From: Mycobacterium terramassiliense
GTDB lineage: Bacteria > Actinomycetota > Actinomycetes > Mycobacteriales > Mycobacteriaceae
Length of the DNA: 64,000 nt
NCBI RefSeq assembly: GCF_900157385.1
Contig: NZ_LT717699.1
Span: 230,524 to 294,523, forward strand
Direction: 5' to 3'
The notes under the pieces were generated by a model, which did not search any database, was not told the origin of the DNA, and saw nothing but the letters and a program-made list of their open reading frames with translations. Of the stretch, positions 10,333-20,966 are shown in pieces. A program made the position numbers and the translations under genes. Each line of letters opens with the position of its first letter. The stretch's first letter is position 1.

Positions 10333-11222
10333 GCGAGCCGGGCACCGGTCCGGGAATCGTCGTCGTCGACAAGCCGCCCGGAATGACCAGCCACGACGTG
10401 GTGGGGCGGTGCCGCCGCATCTTCGCCACCCGCAGGGTGGGCCATGCGGGCACGCTGGATCCGATGGCCACCGGCGTGCTGGTCATCGGCGTCGACCGGG
10501 CCACCAAGATCCTCGGCCTGCTGACCGGGGTGTCGAAGTCGTACGCCGCCACCATCCGCCTGGGCCAGACCACCTCGACCGACGACGCCGAAGGCGAACT
10601 GCTGCAAACCGTTCCGGCCGGGCACGTGCCGGAGGAGGAGATCGCCGCCGCGGTCGCCGGGCTGCGCGGGGACATCGAACAGGTCCCGTCGGCGGTCAGC
10701 GCCATCAAGGTGGGCGGCCGGCGCGCCTACCGGTTGGTCCGCGAGGGTCACGCCGTCGAGCTGGCGGCCCGGCCGGTGCGCATCGACCGGTTCGAGGTGC
10801 TGGCCGCCCGCCGCGAGGGCGAGGTCATCGATCTCGACGTCGAGGTCGACTGCTCGTCGGGGACCTACGTCCGCGCGCTGGCCCGCGATCTCGGCGCGGC
10901 GCTCGGGGTCGGGGGGCACCTGACGGCGCTGCGGCGCACCCGCGTCGGGCGCTTCGGGCTGGAGGGGGCGCGCTCGCTGGACGACCTGGCCGAGGCGCCG
11001 CGGCTGACCTTGACCCTCGATGAGGCGTGCCTGCTGATGTTTCCGCGCCGCGACCTGTCCGAGGAGGAGGCCCGGGCGGCAAGCCACGGCCGGTCGCTGT
11101 CGCCGGCCGGGATCGACGGCGTCTACGCCGCCGCCGACGCCGACGGCCGGGTGATCGCGCTGCTGCGCGACGAGGGGCCCCGGACCAAGTCGGTGGTGGT
11201 GCTCCGCCCGGCGAGCCTGTAA
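10329..11222 (+). CDS. truB: tRNA pseudouridine-55 synthase
   Basis: TruB converts U55 of the tRNA T-loop to pseudouridine. The 297-aa product has the catalytic region [14 protein letters not shown] with the nucleophilic Asp (about residue 43), the [14 protein letters not shown] strand and the [15 protein letters not shown] motif. The C-terminus carries a short PUA-like domain typical of actinobacterial TruB. ATG overlaps the pptT stop. About 137 bp without a gene separate it from ltp1. Confidence 0.96.
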   Translation: MSEPGTGPGIVVVDKPPGMTSHDVVGRCRRIFATRRVGHAGTLDPMATGVLVIGVDRATKILGLLTGVSKSYAATIRLGQTTSTDDAEGELLQTVPAGHVPEEEIAAAVAGLRGDIEQVPSAVSAIKVGGRRAYRLVREGHAVELAARPVRIDRFEVLAARREGEVIDLDVEVDCSSGTYVRALARDLGAALGVGGHLTALRRTRVGRFGLEGARSLDDLAEAPRLTLTLDEACLLMFPRRDLSEEEARAASHGRSLSPAGIDGVYAAADADGRVIALLRDEGPRTKSVVVLRPASL

Positions 11223-11359
11223 ATCCGCAGCCAAACTGCGAGTGGCGGCCTGCAAAATTACCGCCTCGGCGATCCGGCAGAGGGCTCCCGCCGAGGGCGC
11301 CGGGGGGCTAAGTTGCACACTGGGATATCTAGGCGGTTTAACGGTCGGGAAGGTGCGCT

Positions 11360-12550
11360 ATGTCCAACAAGGTTTACGTCGTCGGTGTCGGCATGACGAA
11401 ATTCGAGAAGCCGGGCCGCCGCGAGGGCTGGGACTACCCGGACATGGCGCGGGAATCGGGCACCAACGCGCTGACCGACGCCGGCATCGACTACCGCGAG
11501 GTGCAGCAGGGCTACGTCGGCTACGTCGCCGGCGACTCGACGTCCGGGCAGCGGGCGCTCTACGAGCTGGGCATGACGGGCATTCCGATCGTCAACGTCA
11601 ACAACAACTGCTCGACCGGCTCGACGGCGCTGTTCCTGGCCGCCCAGGCCGTCCGCGGCGGGATCGCCGACTGCGCCATCGCGCTGGGCTTCGAGAAGAT
11701 GCAACCCGGCGCGCTGAGCGGCGGCGCCTCCGACCGCGAGTCGCCGATGGGCCGCCACGTCAAGGCGATGGCCGAGATCGACGAGTTCGCGATGCCCGTC
11801 GCGCCGTGGATGTTCGGCGCCGCCGGCCGCGAGCACATGCGGCAATACGGCACCACCGCAGAGCATTTCGCCAAGATCGGCTACAAGAACCACAAGCACT
11901 CCACCAACAACCCGTTCGCGCAGTTCCAGGAGTCCTACACGCTCGACGACATCCTGGCGTCGCGGATGATCTCCGACCCGCTGACCAAGCTGCAGTGCTC
12001 GCCGACGTCGGACGGGTCGGGCGCCGCGATCGTGGCTTCGGAGAGCTTCGTCGACAGGCACGGGCTGGCCGGCCAGGCGGTGGAGATCGTCGGTCAGGCG
12101 ATGACCACCGACTTCGCCTCGACGTTCGACGGCAGCGCGAAGAACCTGATCGGCTACGACATGAACGTGCAAGCCGCCCAACAGGTTTACGACCAGTCCG
12201 GGCTGGGCCCCGAGGACTTCCAGGTGATCGAGCTGCACGACTGCTTCTCGGCCAACGAGCTGCTGCTGTACGAGGCCCTCGGCCTGTGCGGCCCGGGCGA
12301 GGCGCCGAAGCTGGTCGACAACGGCGACACCACCTACGGCGGGCGCTGGGTGGTCAACCCGTCCGGCGGTCTGATCTCCAAGGGACACCCGCTGGGTGCG
12401 ACGGGGCTGGCGCAGTGCGCCGAGCTGACCTGGCAGCTGCGCGGGACCGCCGACAAGCGCCAGGTCGACAACGTCACCGCCGCGCTGCAGCACAACATCG
12501 GGCTCGGCGGCGCCGCCGTGGTCACCGCCTACCAGCGCGCCGAGCGCTAA
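11360..12550 (+). CDS. ltp1: Thiolase-family lipid-transfer protein Ltp1
   Basis: A 396-aa SCP-2-type thiolase homologue (Rv2790c). The nucleophilic Cys lies in [11 protein letters not shown] (about residue 85). His-containing motifs VIELHDCFS and [11 protein letters not shown] complete the thiolase active site, so catalysis (thiolysis or retro-aldol) is possible. Related Ltp proteins act in steroid side-chain breakdown, usually with a DUF35 partner; no DUF35 gene is adjacent. GGAAGG lies upstream of the ATG. fadE21 follows 7 bp downstream, so the two form an operon. Confidence 0.9.
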   Translation: MSNKVYVVGVGMTKFEKPGRREGWDYPDMARESGTNALTDAGIDYREVQQGYVGYVAGDSTSGQRALYELGMTGIPIVNVNNNCSTGSTALFLAAQAVRGGIADCAIALGFEKMQPGALSGGASDRESPMGRHVKAMAEIDEFAMPVAPWMFGAAGREHMRQYGTTAEHFAKIGYKNHKHSTNNPFAQFQESYTLDDILASRMISDPLTKLQCSPTSDGSGAAIVASESFVDRHGLAGQAVEIVGQAMTTDFASTFDGSAKNLIGYDMNVQAAQQVYDQSGLGPEDFQVIELHDCFSANELLLYEALGLCGPGEAPKLVDNGDTTYGGRWVVNPSGGLISKGHPLGATGLAQCAELTWQLRGTADKRQVDNVTAALQHNIGLGGAAVVTAYQRAER

Positions 12551-12557
12551 GGGCGCA

Positions 12558-13808
12558 ATGTTCGAATGGTCCGACACGGACCTGATGGTCCGGGACGCCG
12601 TCCGGCAGTTCATCGACAAGGAAATCCGCCCGCACCTCGATGAGCTGGAAACGGGGGCGCTGTCGCCCTATCCGATCGCCCGCAAGCTGTTCAGCCAGTT
12701 CGGCCTCGACGTGATGGCCGCCGAGTCGGTCAAGTCGATGCTGGAACGCGAGCGCGCCAAGCAAGCGGGTGAGGCGGCCGCCGAAAATGGCGACGGCGCA
12801 GGCGGTTTCGGGGCGGGCGGCGCCCAGGCGTCGATGATGGCGGTGGTCGTGTCCGAACTCTCCGGCGTCAGCATCGGGCTGCTGAGCACCGCGTCGGTCA
12901 GCATCGGTCTGGGCGCGGCGACCATCATGAGCCGCGGCACGCTGGCCCAGAAGGAACGCTGGTTGCCCGACCTGATGACGCTGAAGAAGATCGCGGCCTG
13001 GGCGATCACCGAGCCCGACTCCGGTTCGGACGCGTTCGGCGGCATGAAGACGTCCGTGAAGCGCGACGGCGAAGACTACATCCTCAACGGGCAGAAGACG
13101 TTCATCACCAACGGGCCCTACGCCGACGTCCTGGTCGTGTACGCCAAGCTGGACGAAGGCGACGCCGCCGTCGACAAGCGCAACCGGCCGGTGCTGATCT
13201 TCGTGCTGGACGCGGGCATGCCCGGCCTCACGCAGGGCAAGCCGTTCAAGAAGATGGGCATGATGTCCTCGCCGACGGGCGAGTTGTTCTTCGACAACGT
13301 GCGGCTGACTCCCGACCGGCTGCTCGGCGAGAACCCACACCGGTCCGGCGGCGACGGCCGCGACAGCGCCCGCGACAATTTCGCCGCGGAACGCATCGGG
13401 ATCGCGATGATGGCGCTGGGCATCATCAACGAATGCCACCGGCTGTGCGTGGATTACGCCAAGACCCGGACGCTGTGGGGCAAAAACATCGGGCAGTTCC
13501 AGCTGATCCAGCTCAAGCTGGCGAAGATGGAAATCGCGCGAATGAACGTGCAGAACATGGTGTTTCAGACGATCGAGCGGCAGCAGGCGGGCAAACCGCT
13601 GACGCTGGCCGAGGCGTCGGCGATCAAGCTGTACTCCTCGGAGGCGGCCACCGACGTCGCCATGGACGCGGTGCAGCTGTTCGGCGGCAACGGTTACATG
13701 GCCGAGTACCGCGTGGAGCAGCTGGCCCGCGACGCGAAGTCACTGATGATCTACGCCGGCAGCAACGAGGTTCAGGTCACCCACATCGCCAAGGGTTTGC
13801 TGAGCTAG
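12558..13808 (+). CDS. fadE21: Acyl-CoA dehydrogenase
   Basis: A 416-aa flavoprotein of the acyl-CoA dehydrogenase family (Rv2789c). It carries the FAD/substrate signature AWAITEPDSGSDAFGG (about residue 155) and QLFGGNGYMAEYRVEQL near the C-terminus. The usual catalytic Glu of IYEGT reads IYAGSNEVQ (Ala), so the base may lie elsewhere, as in isovaleryl-CoA or long-chain dehydrogenases, or be absent. A Gly/Ala-rich insert of about 30 residues (near 70-95) is unusual. It is co-transcribed with ltp1, suggesting a shared lipid or sterol substrate. Confidence 0.9.
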   Translation: MFEWSDTDLMVRDAVRQFIDKEIRPHLDELETGALSPYPIARKLFSQFGLDVMAAESVKSMLERERAKQAGEAAAENGDGAGGFGAGGAQASMMAVVVSELSGVSIGLLSTASVSIGLGAATIMSRGTLAQKERWLPDLMTLKKIAAWAITEPDSGSDAFGGMKTSVKRDGEDYILNGQKTFITNGPYADVLVVYAKLDEGDAAVDKRNRPVLIFVLDAGMPGLTQGKPFKKMGMMSSPTGELFFDNVRLTPDRLLGENPHRSGGDGRDSARDNFAAERIGIAMMALGIINECHRLCVDYAKTRTLWGKNIGQFQLIQLKLAKMEIARMNVQNMVFQTIERQQAGKPLTLAEASAIKLYSSEAATDVAMDAVQLFGGNGYMAEYRVEQLARDAKSLMIYAGSNEVQVTHIAKGLLS

Positions 13809-13820
13809 GGCGGGCTGAGG

Positions 13821-14528
13821 CTATCTGGCCACGACCCAGATCGCGCGCGCGGCGGGGCTGCCCAGGTCGACGGTGCACTCGGCGCCGTCCGCCGCTTCGA
13901 TCGCGACGGAGATCATGCCGGCGAATTCGCGGCGGGTCAGCACGCGCAGCCGCGAGTCCAGGTGGATGCCGACGTCGGTGAAATAGCGCAGCATCTCCGG
14001 ATCCGAATCGGAGATGCGGGCGACCGTCCCGGTGTCCCCGTCGCCGCACGCCCACAGCTGGCGGGCCGGTGGTGTGGGCACCTGCCCGTCGGAGGCGGGG
14101 ATGGGGTCGCCGTGCGGGTCGCGCCGGGGAAACCCCAGCTTGGCGTCGATGCGGGCCACCAGGCGATCCGACACCGCGTGCTCGAGCACCTCGGCCTCGT
14201 CGTGCACCTCGTCCCAGCCGTAACCGAGCTCGTTGACCAGGAAGGTCTCCAGTAACCGGTGGCGGCGCACCACCGCGAGGGCCGCCCGGCGCCCGGCCTC
14301 GGTCAGCGTGACCGCGCCGTACTTCTCGTGGTCGACCAGCCCCTGCTCCGCGAGCTTGCGGATCGACTCCGAGGCGGTGCTGGCCGACACCCCGATCCGG
14401 TCGGCCAGCATCTTGGTGCTGACCTTCTGCGCAGCCCCGTCCGTGGACCATTCCTGGGCATTCCAGATGACCTTCAGGTAGTCCTGGCCGACCGCGGTGA
14501 GACCGCCAGGCTCATCGTCAGCCCTCAC
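13821..14528 (-). CDS. sirR: DtxR-family metal-dependent repressor (SirR/MntR)
   Basis: A DtxR-type regulator of 235 aa. The N-terminal winged helix (QDYLKVIWNAQEW, KMLADRIGVSASTASESIRKL) is followed by a dimerisation/metal domain (HRLLETFLVNELGYGWDEVHDEAEVLEHAVSD would span it) and a C-terminal SH3-like domain. The orthologue Rv2788 is a Mn-responsive repressor. GTG at 14528 is chosen because the longer frame upstream is antisense to ribF. A possible -10 (TAAACT on the minus strand, 14537-14542) lies 8 nt before GTG. Convergent with fadE21. Confidence 0.9.
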   Translation of the reverse strand: MRADDEPGGLTAVGQDYLKVIWNAQEWSTDGAAQKVSTKMLADRIGVSASTASESIRKLAEQGLVDHEKYGAVTLTEAGRRAALAVVRRHRLLETFLVNELGYGWDEVHDEAEVLEHAVSDRLVARIDAKLGFPRRDPHGDPIPASDGQVPTPPARQLWACGDGDTGTVARISDSDPEMLRYFTDVGIHLDSRLRVLTRREFAGMISVAIEAADGAECTVDLGSPAARAIWVVAR

Positions 14529-14536
14529 AAGCAGAA

Positions 14537-14542
14537 AGTTTA
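14537..14542 (-). promoter_or_regulatory. Putative -10 element of sirR
   Basis: TAAACT on the minus strand fits TANNNT and ends 8 nt before the GTG, suggesting a very short or absent leader. No convincing metal-regulator palindrome was found beside it. Confidence 0.35.
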
Positions 14543-14608
14543 GGCAACCCACACCTGATTCGGCGTGCCGCGCTCCGATCTGGCGCGCCATCACCCGGTG
14601 CGGCGCCG

Positions 14609-14614
14609 TAGGCT
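14609..14614 (+). promoter_or_regulatory. Putative -10 element of ribF (leaderless)
   Basis: TAGGCT (TANNNT) is followed by 7 nt and then the GTG start of ribF, the spacing expected if transcription begins at the start codon. No Shine-Dalgarno lies upstream of this GTG. Confidence 0.5.
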
Positions 14615-14621
14615 TGCGGTC

Positions 14622-15593
14622 GTGCAGCGGTGGCGCGGCCAAGACGAGATCCCCACGGACTGGGGCAGATGCGTGGTCACCATCGGGGTCTTCGATGGCG
14701 TCCACCGCGGCCACGCCGAGCTGATCGCGCACGCGGTGAAGGCCGCCCGCGCCCGCAACGTGCCGACCGTGCTGATGACGTTCGACCCGCACCCGATGGA
14801 AGTGGTCTATCCCGGCAGCCACCCCGCGCAGCTCACCACGCTGACCCGCCGCGCCGAGCTCGTCGAGGAGCTGGGCATCGACGTCTTCCTGGTGATGCCG
14901 TTCACCAGCGATTTCATGAAGCTCACCCCGGAGCGCTACATCCACGAGCTGCTGGTGGAGAACCTGCACGTGGTAGAGGTCGTGGTGGGGGAGAACTTCA
15001 CGTTCGGCAAGAAGGCGGCCGGCAACGTCGAGACCTTGCGCCGCGCCGGCGAGCGGTTCGGCTTCGCGGTGGAGTCGATGTCGCTGCTGTCCGAGCACCA
15101 CAGCAACGAGACCGTGACGTTCTCGTCCACCTACATCCGCTCCTGCGTGGACGCCGGCGACATGGTGGCGGCCACCGAGGCGCTCGGCCGGCCGCACCGC
15201 GTCGAGGGCGTCGTCGTGCGGGGCGAGGGGCGGGGCATGGAGCTGGGTTTCCCCACCGCCAACGTGGCGCCGCCGATGTATTCGGCCATCCCGGCCGACG
15301 GGGTGTACGCGGCATGGTTCACCGTGCTCGGGCACGGGCCGGTGGCCGGCACCGTCATCCCGGGGGAGCGCTACCAGGCCGCGGTGTCCGTCGGCACCAA
15401 CCCCACCTTCTCGGGGCGCACCCGCACCGTCGAGGCCTTCGTCCTGGACACCAGCGCCGACCTGTACGGACAGCACGTGGCGCTGGACTTTGTCGCGCGC
15501 ATCCGCGGGCAGCGCAGGTTCGACACGATCAAGGGCCTCATCGCCGCGATGGGCGACGACACCGATCGGGCCCGCGCCCTGCTCGCGGACTGA
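14622..15593 (+). CDS. ribF: Bifunctional riboflavin kinase / FAD synthetase
   Basis: RibF phosphorylates riboflavin to FMN and adenylates FMN to FAD. The 323-aa product has the nucleotidyltransferase domain (GVFDGVHRGHAELI, VLMTFDPHPMEVV) and the C-terminal flavokinase domain (GFPTANV, FVLDTSADLYGQ). The GTG at 14622 (VQRWRGQDEIPTDW) matches the mycobacterial RibF start; the longer frame from 14565 is not supported. An upstream TAGGCT 7 nt before GTG suggests a leaderless mRNA. The M. tuberculosis gene between sirR and ribF (Rv2787) is missing here. Confidence 0.95.
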   Translation: MQRWRGQDEIPTDWGRCVVTIGVFDGVHRGHAELIAHAVKAARARNVPTVLMTFDPHPMEVVYPGSHPAQLTTLTRRAELVEELGIDVFLVMPFTSDFMKLTPERYIHELLVENLHVVEVVVGENFTFGKKAAGNVETLRRAGERFGFAVESMSLLSEHHSNETVTFSSTYIRSCVDAGDMVAATEALGRPHRVEGVVVRGEGRGMELGFPTANVAPPMYSAIPADGVYAAWFTVLGHGPVAGTVIPGERYQAAVSVGTNPTFSGRTRTVEAFVLDTSADLYGQHVALDFVARIRGQRRFDTIKGLIAAMGDDTDRARALLAD

Positions 15594-15721
15594 CCGGGCC
15601 CGACGATTCGAGTCGTCCGCCGCCCCGCTGCTAAACTGCCGGACGACATCGGCGCGCGCTGCGGTTCGCGGTGGCCGCGCTTAAGAATTCACATCGCGGA
15701 CCGATTGATGGAGATAGTTTC

Positions 15722-15991
15722 GTGGCGCTTACTGCCGAGCAGAAAAAAGAAATCCTGGGCTCCTACGGCCTGCACGACACCGACACCGGCTCCCCGGAGG
15801 CCCAGGTCGCCCTGCTGACCAGGCGGATCGCCGACCTGACCGAGCACCTCAAGGTGCACAAGCACGACCACCACTCGCGGCGGGGACTGCTGCTGCTGGT
15901 GGGGCGCCGGCGCCGGCTGCTCAAATACGTGTCGCAGATCGACGTGGCGCGCTACCGCTCGCTCGTCGAGCGGCTGGGCCTGCGGCGCTGA
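15722..15991 (+). CDS. rpsO: 30S ribosomal protein S15
   Basis: S15 binds the central domain of 16S rRNA early in 30S assembly. The 89-aa product has the family signature [20 protein letters not shown] and the usual length. The start is GTG at 15722, preceded by GGAG. The upstream ORF extension adds non-conserved residues. pnp follows after a 321-bp gap, the classic rpsO-pnp order. Confidence 0.97.
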   Translation: MALTAEQKKEILGSYGLHDTDTGSPEAQVALLTRRIADLTEHLKVHKHDHHSRRGLLLLVGRRRRLLKYVSQIDVARYRSLVERLGLRR

Positions 15992-16312
15992 CGCCTGGCA
16001 AATCCGGCGCCCGCTGGCCCCCCAAGTTCGCCCGTGTAGAGTAGGAGCGTTCTGGGCCGGTTCGGCCCGAGCAAACGGTGCGGTTTGCGCAGATCCGCGT
16101 GAGCCGTTCCAGCACCGTCACAAGGGAGCAGCCCGGTCTGTATCGGGCGGTCTTCGGTAGTGGCTGCCGGGCTCTCCGGATCTGGGGCAGGTCGGCCGCT
16201 TCGATCGATGGCCGTAGCCGCATCAGACTTCTTCCTCCCAGGGAAGCTCTCGGGTTACTCGCGCGTGACGACGCGAAACAGCTGAACACCCAGAGAGGTC
16301 ATACGGACACCC
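15992..16312 (+). promoter_or_regulatory. 321-bp leader region upstream of pnp
   Basis: No gene is seen; M. tuberculosis has lppU here. The region holds a GGGCCG-GTT-CGGCCC hairpin at 16054-16068, a possible -10 TAGAGT near 16037, and a longer fold in which AGCCCGG (about 16131) can pair with CCGGGCT (about 16168). Because pnp leaders in other bacteria are targets of autoregulation by PNPase, a structured 5' UTR is plausible, but this is inferred from position. Confidence 0.45.
16054..16068 (+). other. Short GC hairpin between rpsO and pnp
   Basis: A 6-bp perfect stem GGGCCG/CGGCCC with a 3-nt loop. There is no T-tract, so it is a weak terminator candidate and may be part of the pnp leader. 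Confidence 0.4.
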
Positions 16313-18586
16313 ATGTCTGTAGCTGAAATTGACGAAGGCGTCTTCGAGGCGTCCGCCACCATCGACAACGGGAGCTTCGGCACCCGCACCATCCGTTTCG
16401 AGACCGGCAGGCTGGCCCAGCAGGCCGCCGGAGCCGTCGTCGCGTACCTGGACGACGAAAACATGCTGTTGTCGGCGACCACCGCCAGCAAGAGCCCCAA
16501 GGAGCACTTCGACTTCTTCCCGCTGACGGTCGACGTCGAGGAGCGGATGTACGCCGCCGGGCGCATCCCCGGCTCGTTCTTCCGCCGCGAGGGCCGTCCC
16601 TCCACCGACGCGATCCTGACCTGCCGGCTCATCGACCGCCCGCTGCGGCCGTCATTCGTCTCCGGGCTGCGCAACGAGATCCAGGTCGTGGTGACGATCC
16701 TGAGCCTGGACCCCAACGACCTGTACGACGTGCTGGCGATCAACGCCGCGTCGGCCTCCACCCAGCTGAGCGGCCTGCCGTTCTCCGGCCCCATCGGCGG
16801 GGTGCGGGTGGCGCTGATCGACGGCACCTGGGTCGCCTTCCCCACGGTCGAGCAGCTCGAGCGGGCCGTGTTCGACATGGTGGTGGCCGGCCGCAAGGTC
16901 GACGGCCCCGATGGTTCAGACGTCGCGATCATGATGGTCGAGGCCGAGGCCACCGAGAAGGTGATCGAGCTGGTCGAGGGCGGGGCCCAGGCGCCGACGG
17001 AAACCGTTGTGGCCGAAGGCCTGGAGGCCGCCAAGCCGTTCATCAACGTGCTGTGCACCGCGCAACAGGAGCTGGCTGACAAGGCCGCGAAGCCCATCGG
17101 CGAGTACCCGACGTTCCCCGACTACGGCGACGACGTGTACTACTCGGTGGCCTCGGTGGCCACCGACGAACTGGCCAAGGCGCTGACCATCGGCGGCAAG
17201 GCCGAGCGCGACGCGCGCACCGACGAGCTGAAGGCCGAGGTGGCCCAGCGGCTCGCCGAGACCTACGAGGGCCGGGAAAAGGAGGTCAGCGCCGCGTTCC
17301 GCGCGCTGACCAAGAAGCTGGTCCGCCAGCGCATCCTGACCGATCACTTCCGGATCGACGGCCGGGGCATCACCGACATCCGTGCGCTGTCGGCCGAGGT
17401 CTCCGTGGTGCCGCGGGCGCACGGCAGCGCGCTGTTCGAGCGCGGCGAGACCCAGATCCTGGGCGTGACCACGCTGGACATGGTCAAGATGGCCCAGCAG
17501 ATCGACTCGCTGGGGCCCGAGACGTCCAAGCGCTACATGCATCACTACAACTTCCCGCCGTTCTCCACCGGCGAGACCGGCCGGGTCGGCTCGCCCAAGC
17601 GGCGCGAGATCGGGCACGGCGCGCTGGCCGAGCGGGCGCTGATCCCGGTGCTGCCCAGCGTCGAGGAGTTCCCCTACGCCATCCGGCAGGTGTCGGAAGC
17701 CCTGGGCTCCAACGGATCGACGTCGATGGGCTCGGTCTGCGCGTCCACCCTCGCGTTGCTCAACGCCGGAGTGCCGCTGAAGGCGCCGGTCGCCGGCATC
17801 GCCATGGGCCTGGTCTCCGACGACGTCGACGTGGACGGCAGGACCGAGCGCCGCTTCGTCACCCTGACCGACATCCTGGGCGCCGAGGACGCGTTCGGCG
17901 ACATGGACTTCAAGTGCGCCGGCACCAAGGACTACGTCACCGCGCTGCAGCTGGACACCAAGCTGGACGGGATTCCCTCCCAGGTGCTCGCGGGCGCGCT
18001 GGCGCAGGCCAAGGACGCCCGCCTGACCATCCTCGAGGTGATGGCCGAGGCCATCGACGCGCCCGACGAGATGAGCCCGTACGCGCCTCGGGTGACCACC
18101 ATCAAGGTCCCGGTGGACAAGATCGGTGAGGTCATCGGGCCCAAGGGCAAGGTGATCAACGCCATCACCGAGGAGACCGGCGCCCAGATCTCCATCGAGG
18201 ACGACGGCACGGTGTTCGTCGGCGCCACCGACGGGCCCTCGGCGCAGGCCGCGATCGACCGGATCAACGCCATCGCCAACCCGCAGCTGCCCACCGTGGG
18301 CGAGCGTTTCCTCGGAACCGTGGTCAAGACAACGGATTTCGGCGCGTTCGTATCGCTGCTGCCGGGTCGCGACGGCCTGGTGCACATCTCCAAGCTGGGC
18401 CGGGGCAAGCGCATCGCAAAGGTCGAGGACGTGGTGAACGTCGGCGACAAACTGCGGGTGGAGATCGCCGACATCGACAAGCGGGGCAAGATCTCCTTAA
18501 TGCTGGTGGCCGATGAGGACTCGGCGGACGCAACGGATTCGCCGTCCGCCACACCCGCGCCGGCCGATGCCGCCAGCTCGGTCTAG
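16313..18586 (+). CDS. pnp: Polynucleotide phosphorylase (guanosine pentaphosphate synthetase)
   Basis: PNPase degrades RNA 3'-5' phosphorolytically and is part of the RNA degradosome; it is called gpsI in mycobacteria. The 757-aa product has two RNase PH domains ([17 protein letters not shown] early; [18 protein letters not shown] in the second), then KH ([18 protein letters not shown], about residue 600) and S1 ([18 protein letters not shown], about 668) domains. The full domain set and usual length indicate a functional enzyme. The ATG follows a GAGAGG. pepR starts inside its last codons. Confidence 0.97.
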   Translation: MSVAEIDEGVFEASATIDNGSFGTRTIRFETGRLAQQAAGAVVAYLDDENMLLSATTASKSPKEHFDFFPLTVDVEERMYAAGRIPGSFFRREGRPSTDAILTCRLIDRPLRPSFVSGLRNEIQVVVTILSLDPNDLYDVLAINAASASTQLSGLPFSGPIGGVRVALIDGTWVAFPTVEQLERAVFDMVVAGRKVDGPDGSDVAIMMVEAEATEKVIELVEGGAQAPTETVVAEGLEAAKPFINVLCTAQQELADKAAKPIGEYPTFPDYGDDVYYSVASVATDELAKALTIGGKAERDARTDELKAEVAQRLAETYEGREKEVSAAFRALTKKLVRQRILTDHFRIDGRGITDIRALSAEVSVVPRAHGSALFERGETQILGVTTLDMVKMAQQIDSLGPETSKRYMHHYNFPPFSTGETGRVGSPKRREIGHGALAERALIPVLPSVEEFPYAIRQVSEALGSNGSTSMGSVCASTLALLNAGVPLKAPVAGIAMGLVSDDVDVDGRTERRFVTLTDILGAEDAFGDMDFKCAGTKDYVTALQLDTKLDGIPSQVLAGALAQAKDARLTILEVMAEAIDAPDEMSPYAPRVTTIKVPVDKIGEVIGPKGKVINAITEETGAQISIEDDGTVFVGATDGPSAQAAIDRINAIANPQLPTVGERFLGTVVKTTDFGAFVSLLPGRDGLVHISKLGRGKRIAKVEDVVNVGDKLRVEIADIDKRGKISLMLVADEDSADATDSPSATPAPADAASSV

Positions 18587-19934
18587 CGGGCAGGCAGCTG
18601 ACCCCGCGTCTCTGCGCCGGGGAGCGCAGATCGCCGAGGTGAGCGCCGAACACAAGGCGGTCCGCCGCACCACGCTGCCGGGCGGCCTGCGGGTGGTCAC
18701 CGAGCACCTGCCGGCCGTGCGCTCCGCCTCGGTCGGGGTCTGGGTCGGCGTCGGATCCCGCGACGAGGGTGCCACCGTGGCCGGGGCGGCGCACTTCCTG
18801 GAGCACCTGCTGTTCAAGTCCACCCCGACCCGCACGGCCGTGGACATCGCCCAGGCGATGGACGCGGTCGGCGGGGAACTGAACGCGTTCACCGCCCGCG
18901 AGCACACCTGCTACTACGCCCATGTGCTGGACAGCGACCTGGAGCTGGCCGTGGACCTGGTCGCCGACGTGGTGCTCAACGGCCGCTGCGCCGCCGAGGA
19001 CGTCGAGCTGGAACGCGACGTCGTCCTCGAGGAGATCGCCATGCGCGACGACGACCCCGAGGACGCCCTGGGCGACATCTTCCTGTCGGCGCTGTTCGGC
19101 GACCATCCGGTGGGCCGCCCCGTGATCGGCACCGCGCATTCGGTGTCGGCGATGACGCGGTCGCAACTGCACTCGTTCCATGTGCGGCGCTACACCCCGG
19201 AGCGGATGGTCGTCGCGGTGGCCGGCAACGTCGATCACGACGAGGTGGTCGCGTTGGTGCGCGAGCACTTCGGACGGCATCTGGTCCGGGGCCGCCAGCC
19301 CATCGCCCCGCGCAGGGGCGCCGGGCGGGTCACCGGCAGTCCTGGGCTGACGCTGGTCAACCGGGACGCCGAGCAGACCCACCTGTCGTTGGGTGTGCGC
19401 ACCCCCGGGCGCAACTGGGAGCATCGCTGGGCGCTGTCGGTGCTGCACACCGCGCTGGGCGGGGGCCTGAGCTCGCGGCTGTTCCAGCAGGTCCGGGAGC
19501 TGCGGGGCCTGGCGTATTCGGTCTACTCGGCGGTCGACATCTTCGCCGACAGCGGCGCGCTGTCGGTGTACGCCGCGTGCCTGCCCGAGCGTTTCCCCGA
19601 CGTCATGCGGGTCACCAGCGACGTGCTCGACGCGGTGGCGCGCGACGGCATCACCGAGGCGGAGTGCCGCATCGCCAAGGGCTCGCTGCGCGGCGGGCTC
19701 GTCCTCGGGCTGGAGGACTCCAGCTCCCGGATGAGCCGCATCGGCCGCAGCGAACTGAACTACGGCCGGCACCGCAGCATCGAGCACACCCTGCAAAAAA
19801 TCGACGAGGTGACCGTCGAGCAGGTCAACGCGGTCGCCCGCCGCCTGCTGGGCAGGCGCTACGGCGCGGCCGTTTTGGGCCCGTATGCCTCGAAACGATC
19901 GCTGCCCCAACAACTTCGGGCGATGGTAAATTAG
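18567..19934 (+). CDS. pepR: M16-family zinc protease PepR
   Basis: A single-domain M16 metallopeptidase (Rv2782c), 455 aa from the ATG overlapping the end of pnp by 20 bases. The inverted zinc motif HFLEH (in [13 protein letters not shown]) and the downstream acidic region are intact, and [13 protein letters not shown] is the conserved C-terminal M16 segment. A GTG at 18639 would give 431 aa and may be the true start; both keep the conserved [14 protein letters not shown]. The substrate is unknown. nitronate monooxygenase follows 4 bp later. Confidence 0.9.
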   Translation: MPPARSSGQAADPASLRRGAQIAEVSAEHKAVRRTTLPGGLRVVTEHLPAVRSASVGVWVGVGSRDEGATVAGAAHFLEHLLFKSTPTRTAVDIAQAMDAVGGELNAFTAREHTCYYAHVLDSDLELAVDLVADVVLNGRCAAEDVELERDVVLEEIAMRDDDPEDALGDIFLSALFGDHPVGRPVIGTAHSVSAMTRSQLHSFHVRRYTPERMVVAVAGNVDHDEVVALVREHFGRHLVRGRQPIAPRRGAGRVTGSPGLTLVNRDAEQTHLSLGVRTPGRNWEHRWALSVLHTALGGGLSSRLFQQVRELRGLAYSVYSAVDIFADSGALSVYAACLPERFPDVMRVTSDVLDAVARDGITEAECRIAKGSLRGGLVLGLEDSSSRMSRIGRSELNYGRHRSIEHTLQKIDEVTVEQVNAVARRLLGRRYGAAVLGPYASKRSLPQQLRAMVN

Positions 19935-19938
19935 CCGG

Positions 19939-20961
19939 ATGGTTCTGGGCTTCTGGGATATCGCGGTGCCCATCGTGGGCGCCCCCATGGCAGGCGGGCC
20001 CGGCACCCCGGCGTTGGCCGCGGCGGTGTCCAACGCCGGCGGGCTCGGTTTCATCCCCGGCGGCTATGTGAGCGCCGAACGGTTCGCCGAAGACATCGCG
20101 GCGGCCCGCGCGATGACCACCGGCCCGTTGGGCGTCAACCTGTTCGTGCCCCAGCCCAGCGTCGCCGACTGGGTTGCGCTGGACTATTACGCCGACGAGC
20201 TCGAAGGCATCGCCGAGCACTATCAGTGCGAGGTGGGCCGGCCCGAGTTCGGTGACGACGACGACTGGGAGCGCAAGCTCGAGGTGGTCCTCGACGTGCA
20301 TCCCGAGCTGGTGTCCTTCACGTTCGGCGTGCCGCCGCCGGACGTGATCCGGCGGCTGAGCGCGCAGGGCCTGCTGGTGATGGTCACGGTGACGTCGGCC
20401 TACGAGGCCGGGGTCGCCGTCGCCGCCGGCGCCGACAGCCTGGTGGTCCAGGGCCCCAACGCCGGCGGGCACCGCGGCACCTTCGCGCCGGACATGGAGC
20501 CCGCCACCGACTCGCTGCACGACCTGATCGACCGGATCCACCGCACGCACCGCGACATCCCGATCATCGCGGCGGGGGGGCTGGGCACCGCCGAGGACGT
20601 CGCGGGCGTGCTGCGCCGGGGGGCCGTGGCCGCCCAGGTCGGCACCGCGCTGCTGCTGAGCAACGAGGCGGGCACCAGCCAGGCGCATCGCACCGCCATG
20701 AAGAATCAGCTCTTCGCCAAAACCATCGTCACGCGCGCGTTCTCCGGCCGTTATGGGCGCGGCCTGGAGAACGAGTTCATCCGCCTGCTCGACAACGTGG
20801 CCCCGCTGGGCTACCCCGAGGTCAACCAGATGACGCTGCCGATACGGGAGGCCGCGACCGAACGCGAAGACCCGAACGGGATGGCCCTGTGGGCGGGCAC
20901 GTCCTTCCGGCAGGCCCGCACCGGCTCGGTCGCCGACATCGTCGCCGGCCTCAACGATTAG
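19939..20961 (+). CDS. Nitronate monooxygenase family flavoprotein
   Basis: A 340-aa FMN TIM-barrel enzyme (Rv2781c; formerly 2-nitropropane dioxygenase) oxidising nitroalkanes or propionate-3-nitronate. Family features are the N-terminal [27 protein letters not shown] (FMN phosphate/active-site loop, about residue 170) and [13 protein letters not shown]. The annotated substrate is not certain, as many such proteins have other roles. It ends 5 bp from the convergent ald stop, leaving no room for a separate terminator. Confidence 0.9.
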   Translation: MVLGFWDIAVPIVGAPMAGGPGTPALAAAVSNAGGLGFIPGGYVSAERFAEDIAAARAMTTGPLGVNLFVPQPSVADWVALDYYADELEGIAEHYQCEVGRPEFGDDDDWERKLEVVLDVHPELVSFTFGVPPPDVIRRLSAQGLLVMVTVTSAYEAGVAVAAGADSLVVQGPNAGGHRGTFAPDMEPATDSLHDLIDRIHRTHRDIPIIAAGGLGTAEDVAGVLRRGAVAAQVGTALLLSNEAGTSQAHRTAMKNQLFAKTIVTRAFSGRYGRGLENEFIRLLDNVAPLGYPEVNQMTLPIREAATEREDPNGMALWAGTSFRQARTGSVADIVAGLND

Positions 20962-20966
20962 GGGTC

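Noticed and set aside
14529..14560. IdeR/MntR box upstream of sirR (TTTAGGCAACC)
   Set aside because: Only a half-site is visible, with no matching second arm.
13821..15476. 551-aa start for SirR
   Set aside because: The N-terminal 316 residues are antisense of ribF; the DtxR domain begins after GTG 14528.
16054..16068. Rho-independent terminator after rpsO
   Set aside because: The stem is perfect but short and has no T-tract, so I report it only as a hairpin.
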